Source of the DNA: Gammaproteobacteria bacterium
GTDB taxonomy: Bacteria; Pseudomonadota; Gammaproteobacteria; Chromatiales; Chromatiaceae
Length of the DNA stretch: 64,000 bases
Reading direction: 5' to 3'
Assembly (NCBI GenBank): GCA_020445335.1
Contig: JAGRGU010000067.1
Coordinates: 11,247-75,246 of the forward strand
A program made the translations under genes and the position numbers. Of the stretch, positions 13,854 through 22,749 are shown piece after piece. A model generated the notes under the pieces. It did not search any database. It had not been told where the DNA came from and was given only the letters and a program-made list of their open reading frames with translations. The number at the start of each line of letters is the position of its first letter. Within the stretch, counting starts at the first letter, position 1.

Positions 13854-14810
13854 ATGGACTTGAATTTCCTCGAATTTGAACAGCCGATCGCCGAACTTGA
13901 AGCGAAAATTGAAGAACTTCGCCTGGTCGGCAACGACAACGAAATCAACATCCAGGACGAGGTGAGCCGGCTTGAGGAGAAGAGCCGCAGTCTCACCGAG
14001 TCGATCTTCTCCAGCCTGAAACCCTGGCAGGTGGCGCAGATCGCACGCCACCCGCAGCGTCCCTACATGCTCGACTATGTGGCGCATATCTTCGATGACT
14101 TTCAGCAGTTGCATGGCGACCGGGCGTTCAAGGACGATCACGCCATCGTCGGTGGGTTGGCGCGACTGGATGGGCGTCCGGTGATGCTGATCGGCCACCA
14201 GAAAGGGCGTGATACGGCGGACAAGATTCACCGTAATTTCGGCATGCCCCGACCCGAGGGATACCGCAAGGCGCTGCGGCTGATGCAGCTGGCGGAACGT
14301 TTCAAACTGCCGCTGCTCACCTTTATAGACACGCCGGGAGCCTATCCGGGTGTGGATGCCGAGGAGCGTGGGCAGAGCGAGGCGATCGCGCGCAATCTGC
14401 TGGTGATGGCGGGACTGAAAACGCCGATCGTCTGTACCATCATGGGCGAGGGCGGTTCGGGCGGTGCGCTGGCGATCGGCGTGGGCGACCGGGTCATGAT
14501 GCTGCAGTACAGCACCTACTCGGTGATTTCACCCGAGGGGTGCGCCTCGATTCTGTGGAAAAGTGCGGACAAGGCACCGTTGGCGGCGGAAGCGATGGGA
14601 ATCACCTCTGACCGGCTGAAGGAGCTGGGGCTGATTGATACCATTGTGCCCGAGCCGTTGGGTGGGGCGCATCGCGACGTGGAAAGCATGGCGCGCAACC
14701 TCAAACTCAGTCTGCTCGAAGCACTGGAGTATCTTGACGGCATTCCGGCGGACAGACTGCTGGAGAGCCGCTACCAGCGACTCGCTTCCTACGGGGAGTT
14801 TTCCGACTGA
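13854..14810 (+). CDS. accA: acetyl-CoA carboxylase carboxyltransferase subunit alpha
   Basis: Alpha half of the carboxyltransferase that makes malonyl-CoA, partnered by AccD encoded elsewhere. The 318-residue protein starts [20 protein letters not shown], matching the conserved family N-terminus and fixing the start. Further conserved blocks are [72 protein letters not shown] and [11 protein letters not shown]. No ribosome site precedes the ATG; a promoter-like pair ends seven bases upstream. It is followed 19 bases later by tilS. Confidence 0.97.
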   Translation: MDLNFLEFEQPIAELEAKIEELRLVGNDNEINIQDEVSRLEEKSRSLTESIFSSLKPWQVAQIARHPQRPYMLDYVAHIFDDFQQLHGDRAFKDDHAIVGGLARLDGRPVMLIGHQKGRDTADKIHRNFGMPRPEGYRKALRLMQLAERFKLPLLTFIDTPGAYPGVDAEERGQSEAIARNLLVMAGLKTPIVCTIMGEGGSGGALAIGVGDRVMMLQYSTYSVISPEGCASILWKSADKAPLAAEAMGITSDRLKELGLIDTIVPEPLGGAHRDVESMARNLKLSLLEALEYLDGIPADRLLESRYQRLASYGEFSD

Positions 14811-14829
14811 AGCAGCGCTCACGACCGGG

Positions 14830-16170
14830 ATGAGGCTGACAGCGGAAAGATTGCTGCGGTTCCTGGAACTTTTGCCCCCGGCCAGCCACTATCGGGTTGC
14901 CTACAGCGGCGGTCGCGACTCGCACGTACTGCTACATCTACTGGTGTCTGCGCACACTGCCGGCGACCTCCGTTCGCGGGTCAGCGCGATCCACGTCAAC
15001 CATGGCCTGCAGGCCGGGGCGGACAGCTGGCAACGGCACTGCCGGCGCGTCTGCGAGCAGCTCGGTGTCGAATGCGCACTCGTCAATTTGGCGTTGCGGC
15101 CGAAACCGGGCGAGAGCCTCGAAGCCGAGGCCCGCACGGCGCGTTATCGAGCACTATTGCCGTTGATAGAGGCGGGAGAGACGCTTCTGACGGCACATCA
15201 TCAGGACGATCAGGCGGAGACAGTACTGCTGCAGCTGCTGCGCGGCGCAGGCCCGGCGGGGCTTGCAGCCATGCCGGCGTCTACCAGTTTCGGCAAGGGG
15301 ATGCTCGCCAGGCCATTGCTCGACGTCGACGCCGATGCGCTGACCGACTATGCGCTGCGGCATGGACTTGCGTGGGTCGAGGATCCGAGCAATGGCAGCC
15401 CGCGCTTCGCCCGAAACTACCTGCGGCAACAGGTGATGCCGCTGCTGCGTGCGCGTTGGCCGGCCATGACCCGGACCCTCTCCCGCAGTGCGCGCCACTG
15501 CGCCGATTCCCAGCAGCTGATCGACTCAATCGCAGAGCAGGATCTTTCCCGGCTCGTGGCGAAGGAGAGCGGTGCGCTGGATCTTCCAGGGGTGCTGTTG
15601 CTGGCGCCGCCCCGGGCACGCTCGGTGGTTCGCTCATGGGTGAAGGGAGCCGGTTTCCCCACGCCGGCAAGCGCACATCTGGAGCGTCTGCTGCATGAGA
15701 TGGAGAGCGCTGCCTCCGATCGCAATCCCGTGGTCCACTGGCCTGGCGTGGAGGTGCGACGCTACCGTCGGCAGCTCCATATCATGGCACCGCTGCACCC
15801 CATTGCCGTTGGCACGCGAATCGGCTGGGAGGGAAGGGTGGCGCTGCCGCTGCCTGTCGGGGAACTGGTCGCGATTGCGGGCGTAGGCGGAATCTCTCGC
15901 GAGCGCTGGCTGAGGGGAGGGTTCGAAGTCCGCTTCGATAGCGGCGTCGATCGAATCAGAATCGCCGGCAGGGGTCACTCGACCGAATTGAAAAAGCTCT
16001 ATCAGCAGCATGCGATCCCGCCATGGCTGCGGCCTCGGGTGCCGTTGATTTTCCAGCAGGATGAACTGCTCGCGGTTGCCGACCTGTGTGTTTGCGAACC
16101 TTTCGCCGCGGCGCAGGACGCGCCCGGATTCCGGCTCAAGTGGCGCCGGCAAGCACTGGAGGAGCGCTAA
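14830..16170 (+). CDS. tilS: tRNA(Ile)-lysidine synthase
   Basis: Attaches lysine to C34 of the CAU anticodon of tRNA-Ile so that it reads AUA. The 446-residue product carries the ATP PP-loop SGGRDS (residues 26-31), then INHGLQ-type and HHQDDQAETVLLQLLRGAG blocks typical of TilS. The C-terminal two domains end in the DLCVCEPFAA region. ATG 14830 gives the standard N-terminus; the frame is open upstream inside accA but without family similarity. It is the last gene of the long plus-strand block and converges on the cNMP/rhodanese gene. Confidence 0.95.
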   Translation: MRLTAERLLRFLELLPPASHYRVAYSGGRDSHVLLHLLVSAHTAGDLRSRVSAIHVNHGLQAGADSWQRHCRRVCEQLGVECALVNLALRPKPGESLEAEARTARYRALLPLIEAGETLLTAHHQDDQAETVLLQLLRGAGPAGLAAMPASTSFGKGMLARPLLDVDADALTDYALRHGLAWVEDPSNGSPRFARNYLRQQVMPLLRARWPAMTRTLSRSARHCADSQQLIDSIAEQDLSRLVAKESGALDLPGVLLLAPPRARSVVRSWVKGAGFPTPASAHLERLLHEMESAASDRNPVVHWPGVEVRRYRRQLHIMAPLHPIAVGTRIGWEGRVALPLPVGELVAIAGVGGISRERWLRGGFEVRFDSGVDRIRIAGRGHSTELKKLYQQHAIPPWLRPRVPLIFQQDELLAVADLCVCEPFAAAQDAPGFRLKWRRQALEER

Positions 16171-16203
16171 TCGCTGCACCAGTCCGGTGGATAGAACGTC
16201 CCG

Positions 16204-17256
16204 CTAGCGCTTCCTGCCGCCGGCGGAGATGCCCCCTTTCAACACGTAGGCATCGAATCCCAGCTGTCCCAGCAGAAATGCCGCGGCTGAACTGCGCTGC
16301 CCGGTGTCGCAATAGAGTACGAACTTCTGGTTGCGGTCCATCGTCGCCGCCTGCTGGCGCAGCTGGTGCAGCGGAATGTTGATGGCGCCGGGCAGGGCCG
16401 AATTGCGGAACTCGCTCTCCAGACGGGTATCCACCCGAATCGCCCCTTCGTCGACCAGGTCTGCCGCCCGCTGGGCATCGACCCAGTTGAGCAGCGGCTC
16501 CTCCATCAGCTCGGCGAAGTCGGTTTTCGACAGGCGCATCAGTTTGCCGTCGGTGATCATGATGACGGTGGCGTTGCGTGGCGCTTCCGAAATCAGCGCC
16601 TCTTCGCCGAAACTGTCGCACGGCCCCAACTCCGCAAGCGTGTTCTGACCGGTGCCGACCGGCCGGTACACCTTGCAGCGCCCCTGCTTGATCATATAGA
16701 AGTAGTCGCCGGTTGCACCGTACTCGATGATCTGCTCGCCCGCTTTGACATCTATCTCCTGCAGCCGCGCAAAGAGCGACTGGATATTGGCTGCAGGCAG
16801 GCGCAGAAAGGCGCTGGTCTGCAGCATCGACATCATCCACTCACTATCTTCAGCCGAAGGCACACGTTGGGGGCGTTTCGGCTTACTGGGTGGGAAATCG
16901 GGAGCGAACTGGCCCCAGGCGAGCAGTTTCTCCATCAGTTGCGTATCGACCCGGACCAGGGTGGCGGTATCGGAGATGACCTCTCCCTTGAATTGTCGCG
17001 GTTTGAAATTTCCCAGCGCGTAGAGCGCCTCTTCGCTTCCGGAACTGATATCCGAGTAGCGCCCGTCACCGGCGGACTCCCTAACGGTTCCGGTCAGCAG
17101 AAAGATCGAATCGGTATCTTCATCGCCGATGTTGAAGACCACATCGCCGCGACTGAGGCGTTCCGCCTTGGATTTTGCCGCCAGATGCAGAAGGCTGTCA
17201 TCGTAGAGTGCACTGATGGGAATCAGGGTGCGAAATTTGTTCAGATCCAAGTTCAT
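16204..17256 (-). CDS. double cyclic-nucleotide-binding domain protein fused to a rhodanese domain
   Basis: A 350-residue soluble protein with three modules: an N-terminal CAP-like sensor domain (about 20-110, GDVVFNIGDEDTDSIFLLTG), a second and better conserved one (about 147-255, containing FGEEALISEAPRNATVIM, the phosphate-binding-cassette region), and a C-terminal rhodanese domain (about 260-345). The rhodanese active-site loop is intact with Cys316 (YCDTGQRSS), so sulfurtransferase or related activity is possible. There is no helix-turn-helix, so it is not a Crp-type regulator. It is monocistronic and divergent from prfB. The role is unknown; coupling of nucleotide or redox sensing to sulfur transfer is inference. 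Confidence 0.85.
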   Translation of the reverse strand: MNLDLNKFRTLIPISALYDDSLLHLAAKSKAERLSRGDVVFNIGDEDTDSIFLLTGTVRESAGDGRYSDISSGSEEALYALGNFKPRQFKGEVISDTATLVRVDTQLMEKLLAWGQFAPDFPPSKPKRPQRVPSAEDSEWMMSMLQTSAFLRLPAANIQSLFARLQEIDVKAGEQIIEYGATGDYFYMIKQGRCKVYRPVGTGQNTLAELGPCDSFGEEALISEAPRNATVIMITDGKLMRLSKTDFAELMEEPLLNWVDAQRAADLVDEGAIRVDTRLESEFRNSALPGAINIPLHQLRQQAATMDRNQKFVLYCDTGQRSSAAAFLLGQLGFDAYVLKGGISAGGRKR

Positions 17257-17500
17257 AGCCGACGATCCAGGTTGTACCGGCAGACAGCCGCAGTCGCTTC
17301 AATAATATAACGGAGCCAAGCCTGATAACTTGATCATGCTCAGACTAACAACCGGGCCGACAGTGCAAACCCATACAGAAAATACCACAGAATCGGACCG
17401 ATCATAGCGCCGAGGAGCGCTGTTCGGGCTCTCGTACCGAGTTTTCGCCACCAAGGGTTCTGATGTAATATTCACGGCTTGGTTTGACGAGGTGCAAAGC

Positions 17501-18599
17501 ATGCAGGATCTCAATCCCATCGTTACGAAAATCGGAGAACTTCAGGGGCGCGCCGACTCCCTTAGGGGGTACCTTTGACTTCGACGGCAAACAGGAGCGA
17601 CTGACCGAGGTTCTGAGGGAGCTGGAGAGCCCGGAGATCTGGAACGACCCGGAGTATGCGCAGAAGCTCGGCAAGGAGCGCGCCGCGCTGGAGGCGGTGG
17701 TTGTGACGCTGGAGGCGTTGACGAGCGGCTTGAGCGATGCCCGCGCGCTGCTCGAGCTGGCGGTCGAAGAGGAGGACGAAGAGGCCGTGGCGGCTGTAGC
17801 GGAGGATCTCGAAGCGTCGGAGAGGAGGGTTTTCGAACTCGAGTTCAGACGCATGTTCTCCGGCGAGATGGATACCACCAATGCGTTTCTGGACATCCAG
17901 GCCGGATCCGGAGGTACCGAAGCGCAGGACTGGGCGGAGATGCTGTTGCGCATGTATCTGCGCTGGGGCGAACAGAAAGGGTTCAAGACGGAGCTGATGG
18001 AGGTATCGCCGGGCGAGGTGGCGGGGATCAAGTCGGCCACGATCCGTTTCGAAGGCGAGTATGCGTTCGGCTGGCTGCGTACCGAAACCGGTGTACATCG
18101 GCTGGTGCGCAAATCCCCGTTTGACTCCGGCGGTCGCCGCCACACTTCGTTCAGCTCGGTGTTCGTGTCGCCCGAGATCGACGATTCGGTGGAGATCGAA
18201 ATCAATCCCGCGGACGTGCGCACCGACACCTACCGTGCCTCCGGTGCCGGCGGTCAGCACGTCAACAAGACCGATTCGGCGATTCGCCTGACCCACATCC
18301 CGAGTGGCATCGTGGTGCAGTGCCAGAACGACCGTTCCCAGCACAAGAATCGCGACCAGGCGTGGAAGCAACTCAAGGCCAAGCTTTACGAACTGGAGAT
18401 GCAGAAGCGCAACGAGAGCCAGCAGGCACTGGAGGAGTCCAAGGCCGATATCGGCTGGGGCAGCCAGATCCGCTCTTACGTACTGGACCAGTCACGCATC
18501 AAGGACCTGCGTACCGGAGTCGAGACCGGCAATACCCAGGCGGTTCTGGATGGCGCACTGGATCAGTTCATCGAGGCAAGCCTCAAGAGCGGCCTCTGA
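17501..18599 (+). CDS. prfB: peptide chain release factor 2 (programmed +1 frameshift)
   Basis: Recognises UGA and UAA stop codons and releases the peptide. Translation starts at ATG 17501 and runs 25 codons to an in-frame TGA (17576-17578); shifting +1 after CTT continues from GAC 17577 to give a 365-residue protein, the E. coli length. The shift region carries AGGGGG upstream of CTT-TGA-C, the classic autoregulatory slippery site. The body shows the stop-codon-recognition tripeptide SPF (RKSPFDSGG) and the catalytic GGQ ([12 protein letters not shown]). lysS follows in the same direction, the usual prfB-lysS pair. Confidence 0.97.
17564..17579 (+). promoter_or_regulatory. prfB programmed +1 frameshift signal
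   Basis: The internal Shine-Dalgarno-like AGGGGG sits directly upstream of TAC-CTT-TGA-C. When RF2 is scarce, the ribosome pauses at TGA and slips +1 on CTT, so RF2 controls its own level. The layout matches the known bacterial prfB element. Confidence 0.95.
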
Positions 18600-18692
18600 G
18601 CCGAACGCATCTGAGCGCGGAGGTCGGCGCGCTCGCAATCGATTTACCAGCGGGGATAGAACAGGCTGGCCGACTGTCGGGCCGGCCCCGGT

Positions 18693-20189
18693 ATGAGCAT
18701 AATGAACGAAGACGAAAACAGACTGATTGCCCAACGGCGCGAGAAGCTCGCCGCTATTCGTGAGCGCGGGGTCGCCTTTCCCAACGATTTCAGGCGCAAT
18801 GTGGTGGCTGGTGAACTGCACGCCGAATATGGCGGGCGGGACGCCGATGAACTGGAAGCGCTCGGCATACGCGTGCGCATCGCCGGCCGTATGATGAGCC
18901 GGCGCATCATGGGAAAGGCCAGCTTCGCCCATGTGCAGGATATGTCGGGCAAAATCCAGGTGTTCGTGCAGCGCGATTCGCTGCCCGAGGGCTACTATAA
19001 CCAGCAGTTCAAGAAAGAGCTGGATTTGGGCGATATCGTCGGCGTCGAGGGTGTGCTGTTCAAGACCAAGACCGGGGAGCTGAGCGTACGCTGCGACGCC
19101 TTCCAGCTGTTGACCAAATCCCTGCGTCCGTTACCGGAGAAGTTTCACGGACTCACCGATCAGGAGCAGCGTTACCGTCAACGCTATCTCGATCTGATCA
19201 TGAACGAAGCCTCACGCGAGACCTTCCGCGTGCGGACCCGGATCATCCAGTCGATGCGGAATTTCCTCAACAGCCAGGACTTTCTCGAAGTCGAAACCCC
19301 GATGATGCAGGCGATCCCCGGCGGTGCCACCGCGCGGCCGTTCATGACCCATCACAATGCGCTGGATATGCAGCTGTTCCTGCGTATTGCGCCCGAACTC
19401 TACCTCAAGCGACTGGTCGTCGGCGGCTTCGAACGGGTCTACGAAATCAATCGGAATTTTCGCAATGAGGGGCTCTCGACGCGCCACAATCCGGAGTTCA
19501 CGATGGTCGAGTTCTATCAGGCCTACGCCGATTTCCACGACCTCATGGACCTCACCGAAGAGATGCTGCGGACGATGGCGAAGGAGGTGCTGGGCACGAC
19601 GCTGATCGGCTACCAGGGCGAGACATTCGACTTCGGCAAACCCTTTCAGCGGATGAGCGTGAAAGAGTCGATTGTGCACTTCAATGAGGCGATTCAGGCC
19701 GATGATCTGGATGATCCGGCGTTGGCGCGCGCGCACGCCGAACGCCTCGGGATTCCACTCAAGCCGGGTTACGGGCTTGGCAAGGTACAGATCGAGATAT
19801 TCGAAAAGACGGTCGAGCACCGGCTGCTGGAACCCACTTTCATCACCGCCTATCCGACCGAGGTCTCACCGCTGGCGAGGCGCAACGACCGGGATCCGTT
19901 CGTCACCGACCGCTTCGAGTTTTTCGTCGGCGGTCGCGAGATCGCCAACGGCTTCTCCGAGCTCAACGACGCCGAGGACCAGGCCGAGCGGTTCCGGCAA
20001 CAGGTGGCCGAAAAAGAGGCGGGCGACGAGGAGGCGATGCACTTCGACGCCGACTATATCCGCGCGCTCGAGCATGGCATGCCGCCGACCGCCGGCGAGG
20101 GAATCGGAGTGGACAGGCTGGTGATGCTGTTTACCGACTCTGCCTCGATCAGGGACGTGCTGCTCTTCCCGCACATGCGCCCGGAGTGA
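18693..20189 (+). CDS. lysS: lysyl-tRNA synthetase, class II
   Basis: Charges tRNA-Lys. The 498-residue protein has an N-terminal OB-fold anticodon-binding domain (about residues 65-145, [22 protein letters not shown]) and a class II catalytic core. Motif 2 is [25 protein letters not shown] and motif 3 is [16 protein letters not shown]. An ATG at 18702 is an alternative start three codons later. It lies about 95 bases behind prfB and converges on the small coiled-coil gene at 20211. Confidence 0.96.
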   Translation: MSIMNEDENRLIAQRREKLAAIRERGVAFPNDFRRNVVAGELHAEYGGRDADELEALGIRVRIAGRMMSRRIMGKASFAHVQDMSGKIQVFVQRDSLPEGYYNQQFKKELDLGDIVGVEGVLFKTKTGELSVRCDAFQLLTKSLRPLPEKFHGLTDQEQRYRQRYLDLIMNEASRETFRVRTRIIQSMRNFLNSQDFLEVETPMMQAIPGGATARPFMTHHNALDMQLFLRIAPELYLKRLVVGGFERVYEINRNFRNEGLSTRHNPEFTMVEFYQAYADFHDLMDLTEEMLRTMAKEVLGTTLIGYQGETFDFGKPFQRMSVKESIVHFNEAIQADDLDDPALARAHAERLGIPLKPGYGLGKVQIEIFEKTVEHRLLEPTFITAYPTEVSPLARRNDRDPFVTDRFEFFVGGREIANGFSELNDAEDQAERFRQQVAEKEAGDEEAMHFDADYIRALEHGMPPTAGEGIGVDRLVMLFTDSASIRDVLLFPHMRPE

Positions 20190-20210
20190 CGCAGGCACCG
20201 TCGGCGCGGC

Positions 20211-20672
20211 TCAATCGTCGATTCGGCACTGCTGCAGGAAGCTCTCCAGCCCAAGCGCCTGGGCGTGCGCTTTGAGCGCCTTCGGCCTCGCACCGCGTTC
20301 GTTCACGGTATAGATCTGCGCTTCGTCCGGCGGGATATTGTGATAGCTGCCAGCCGGAATCCGGACGGTCGGGACAGCAGGTTTTGCCGCTTTACGCCGC
20401 TTTCGGACCACCTTTTTGCGCGTCGCTTTCGGTGCTGGGGCAAGGGTTCTGGACTTGGTGCTCCGACGGTCGATTCTGGTCAGTATCCGCCCCAGCTCCT
20501 TGCGGTAGTGGCGTACGAACATCTCCATATCCAGATCCGCCTCCTGCAGCCGGCCGAGCAGCTCAGCGTGCGCCGACTCCAGCGCTTCCCGCGACTGCTC
20601 TTCGCGCGCCTGTTCGGCTTCCAGCCTGGCGAGCTTGCTTTTCAGTGATTCGATCTCTCTTTTTCTGCTCAT
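20211..20672 (-). CDS. small basic coiled-coil protein with an H-NS-like layout
   Basis: Unrecognised 153-residue protein. An N-terminal heptad-rich, highly charged coiled coil (about residues 1-70, starting MSRKREIESLKSKL) is followed by a lysine/arginine-rich linker (about 80-105, KATRKKVVRKRRKAAK). The C-terminal domain ends RGARPKALKAHAQALGLESFL. That tail loosely resembles the DNA-binding end of H-NS-type proteins (GRGRxPKWL...LEDFL), and coil-linker-tail is the H-NS order, but the core aromatic residues differ. ATG 20672 is preferred over an in-frame start at 20849, which would overlap the HDOD gene. It lies downstream of the HDOD gene on the same strand and converges on lysS. Confidence 0.6.
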   Translation of the reverse strand: MSRKREIESLKSKLARLEAEQAREEQSREALESAHAELLGRLQEADLDMEMFVRHYRKELGRILTRIDRRSTKSRTLAPAPKATRKKVVRKRRKAAKPAVPTVRIPAGSYHNIPPDEAQIYTVNERGARPKALKAHAQALGLESFLQQCRIDD

Positions 20673-20737
20673 CAACTGCTCCTGGGATTGGCTGCCGGCG
20701 TGGGGTATGCCGCTGCATCCCTCGTCCGGCTGGGCCG

Positions 20738-21556
20738 CTAGAGAAAAATCTGTTTGACGTTGTCTATATCCTCGGCGACCCCTTCGATTTCGATCACCTC
20801 GACCTCTGGCTCCAGACCCATTTTTGAGAAAGCGGGCGCCAGCATCCACGCCGGATCCATCCCCTTTACAGTCTGCATGCGCGCCACCTGGACGATGTCG
20901 ACATAGTCTGCGCGGGGTCCGCCGTCGTAGTTCCGGTCGTTGTAGTTCTCGGGTACTTTGATCAGCGCCTCGGAGAAGCCCCAGGTCTCGAGAATCAGCT
21001 TGCCGATCTCCGGGCTGAGGTTGGTGACGAACCTGTCCAGCGTCACAGGATCGCCCATCAGATCCGGATAGTTGTCCGCCATGGTGAGGATCGGGAGACC
21101 GCCGATGTTGTGGATCAGCCCGGCCAGCATCGCCTGATCCCGGTCCAGGCCGACGCTGCGCGCCAGCGCGCGGCAGATGGCGGCCACCTGAACGCTATCC
21201 TCCCAGAGTCCGCGTAGCCGGCTGTCCAGGGTATCCGAGGTCGCCTGGAAGATCTGTTTCATTGCCAGGCTCACCACCAGGCTGCGGACCAGCTTCTGTC
21301 CCAGGCGGGTAACCGCCATCTGGATGTTTTCGATCGGGATGCGACCGCGGTAGAGCGGACTGTTGGCAACCTGCAGCAGCCGCGCCGAGAGCGCGGCGTC
21401 GGTTGCCACCATCTCGGCGATCTGCTGCGCGGTCGAGTTGTCCTGCTCGACGGCATCGCGAATCTTCAGGGCCACTTCCGGCAACGTTGGCAGCGTGATT
21501 TTGTTCTGCTCGATGGCGCTGCGCAACTGTGAAGCGAATTCGGCTTCGTTGATCAT
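20738..21556 (-). CDS. HDOD domain protein
   Basis: A 272-residue protein that is almost entirely an HDOD domain, the HD-related output module found in signalling proteins. Characteristic blocks are LPTLPEVALKIRDAV, the LSARLLQVANSPLYRG segment near residue 60 and AMLAGLIHNIGGLPIL near 145. The metal-binding His-Asp pair of true HD hydrolases is replaced (HN in LIHNIG), so enzymatic activity is unlikely. Its start overlaps the ygfZ stop by four bases (ATGA), so the two are translationally coupled. It probably acts as a stand-alone regulatory or adaptor protein; its partner is unknown. Confidence 0.88.
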   Translation of the reverse strand: MINEAEFASQLRSAIEQNKITLPTLPEVALKIRDAVEQDNSTAQQIAEMVATDAALSARLLQVANSPLYRGRIPIENIQMAVTRLGQKLVRSLVVSLAMKQIFQATSDTLDSRLRGLWEDSVQVAAICRALARSVGLDRDQAMLAGLIHNIGGLPILTMADNYPDLMGDPVTLDRFVTNLSPEIGKLILETWGFSEALIKVPENYNDRNYDGGPRADYVDIVQVARMQTVKGMDPAWMLAPAFSKMGLEPEVEVIEIEGVAEDIDNVKQIFL

Positions 21557-22599
21557 GGGTTCGGGTTCTGCTCCTGTTCGAAGGGGTAGGGCAATGGGTT
21601 GAAACTGAGCGTCGCCCCGGTGGTGCTGCCGAGATGGATCTGCTCCTGCTCCTGGCGCTCGATCTCAACCACGGCGAGCAGCTCGTAGCCGCCGTTGGGC
21701 GAGGGCGCCGCGTCGACGACTCTGCCGCTGGCGCGGTCACTGTCGCTGCGCTCCGCGAACAGCTCGTCGCCGGGTTGTGGCGGCGTATCGCTGTCGACCG
21801 TCGCCAGATACATGCGCCGCTTCACCTTGCCGAGATATTTGGTCCTGGCAACCACCTCCTGGCCGGTGTAACAGCCTTTGGTGAAGCTGACTCCGTCGAT
21901 CAGCTGCATGTTGGCCATCTGCGGCAGAAAGGCTTCGCTGGTGGCGCCGTGAATCGTGGGAATGCCGGCGCGGATACGTTCCAGCGCCCAGCGCTCGCTA
22001 TTCACTGGCGTGGCCGAGCGTGCCAGCCGCTGCCACAGCTCGATCATCGCCTGCGGTGGGCCGATCAGTTCGAAGCGCGGCCGCTCTCCGGCGTGGCGCA
22101 GCAGCGTGACCCTGCCCTCCACGACCGCTTTCCAGGGCCGCTCGGGCAGTCGCCCGAACAGCTCACCGAGCAGCGCTTCGGCGCTTCTGCCGAGCACGCC
22201 GAAGCGCGCCCAACGATCGCTGGCGTCGGCGATCACCACATCGGACATCAATACGAACATCGGCAGCCGCTTGAGCAACGTCTGTTGGGTGGCGCGCGGC
22301 ATCTGCAACAGATAGCCGTCCTGCTGGTGGAAGGCGATGAAACTCGCCTGCATGCGCCCCTTGGGCGTGCACAGCGCGCTGATCTGGAAATGCTCCGGTC
22401 CGATGTTGCGCACGTCGTTGGTGGTCTGGCCCTGGAGAAAGAGCTCACTGTCGCCACCGGTCACCGAGATCAGGCCGAGGTGCGAGAGGTCGACCAACTG
22501 GCAGTCACCTTCGGTTTCGACAGGAGGGAACTGAACCCTCTCGTCAACATCTATGCGGGCTGCCTGGGAGTTGAGAAAATCTTGCCAGTCACTGTTCAT
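21553..22599 (-). CDS. ygfZ: tRNA-modifying protein YgfZ (folate-binding, GcvT-like)
   Basis: Folate-dependent factor that supports iron-sulfur enzymes such as the tRNA methylthiotransferase MiaB. The 348-residue protein has the GcvT-like fold: LSHLGLISVTGGDSELFLQGQTTNDV near residue 35-60, FISFHQQDGYLL-type strands, and the diagnostic motif KGCYTGQEVVAR near residue 240, whose Cys is essential in E. coli YgfZ. Its end overlaps the HDOD gene by four bases. It is divergent from the RNase II-family gene across a 150-base spacer that holds a -10-like TATAAT on the other strand. Confidence 0.93.
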   Translation of the reverse strand: MNSDWQDFLNSQAARIDVDERVQFPPVETEGDCQLVDLSHLGLISVTGGDSELFLQGQTTNDVRNIGPEHFQISALCTPKGRMQASFIAFHQQDGYLLQMPRATQQTLLKRLPMFVLMSDVVIADASDRWARFGVLGRSAEALLGELFGRLPERPWKAVVEGRVTLLRHAGERPRFELIGPPQAMIELWQRLARSATPVNSERWALERIRAGIPTIHGATSEAFLPQMANMQLIDGVSFTKGCYTGQEVVARTKYLGKVKRRMYLATVDSDTPPQPGDELFAERSDSDRASGRVVDAAPSPNGGYELLAVVEIERQEQEQIHLGSTTGATLSFNPLPYPFEQEQNPNP

Positions 22600-22683
22600 T
22601 GGGACTCTCTGAATGCCGCTGTGATTCCATATTGGGCGACATGATAAGAGAAATATCTGCAGGTGTCAGGCTGAATAAGTCGC

Positions 22684-22689
22684 TATAAT
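22684..22689 (+). promoter_or_regulatory. candidate -10 element of the RNase II-family gene
   Basis: A perfect TATAAT lies 60 bases upstream of the ATG at 22750 in the spacer between divergent genes. No convincing -35 box is visible 16-18 bases upstream, so an activator or an extended contact may be needed. Confidence 0.4.
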
Positions 22690-22749
22690 CTTTCCCTCTT
22701 CACTGCCAACCCGTTCATTGTCGTCGCAAAACGTTCCATCGGTAATCGC

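Noticed and set aside
17340-17405. 21-residue hydrophobic open frame (minus strand) between the cNMP/rhodanese gene and prfB
   Set aside because: It looks like a membrane peptide, but no ribosome site or family support was found; too short to call.
20738-21556. HDOD protein as an active phosphodiesterase
   Set aside because: The His-Asp metal pair is not kept (HN), so a catalytic role was not called.
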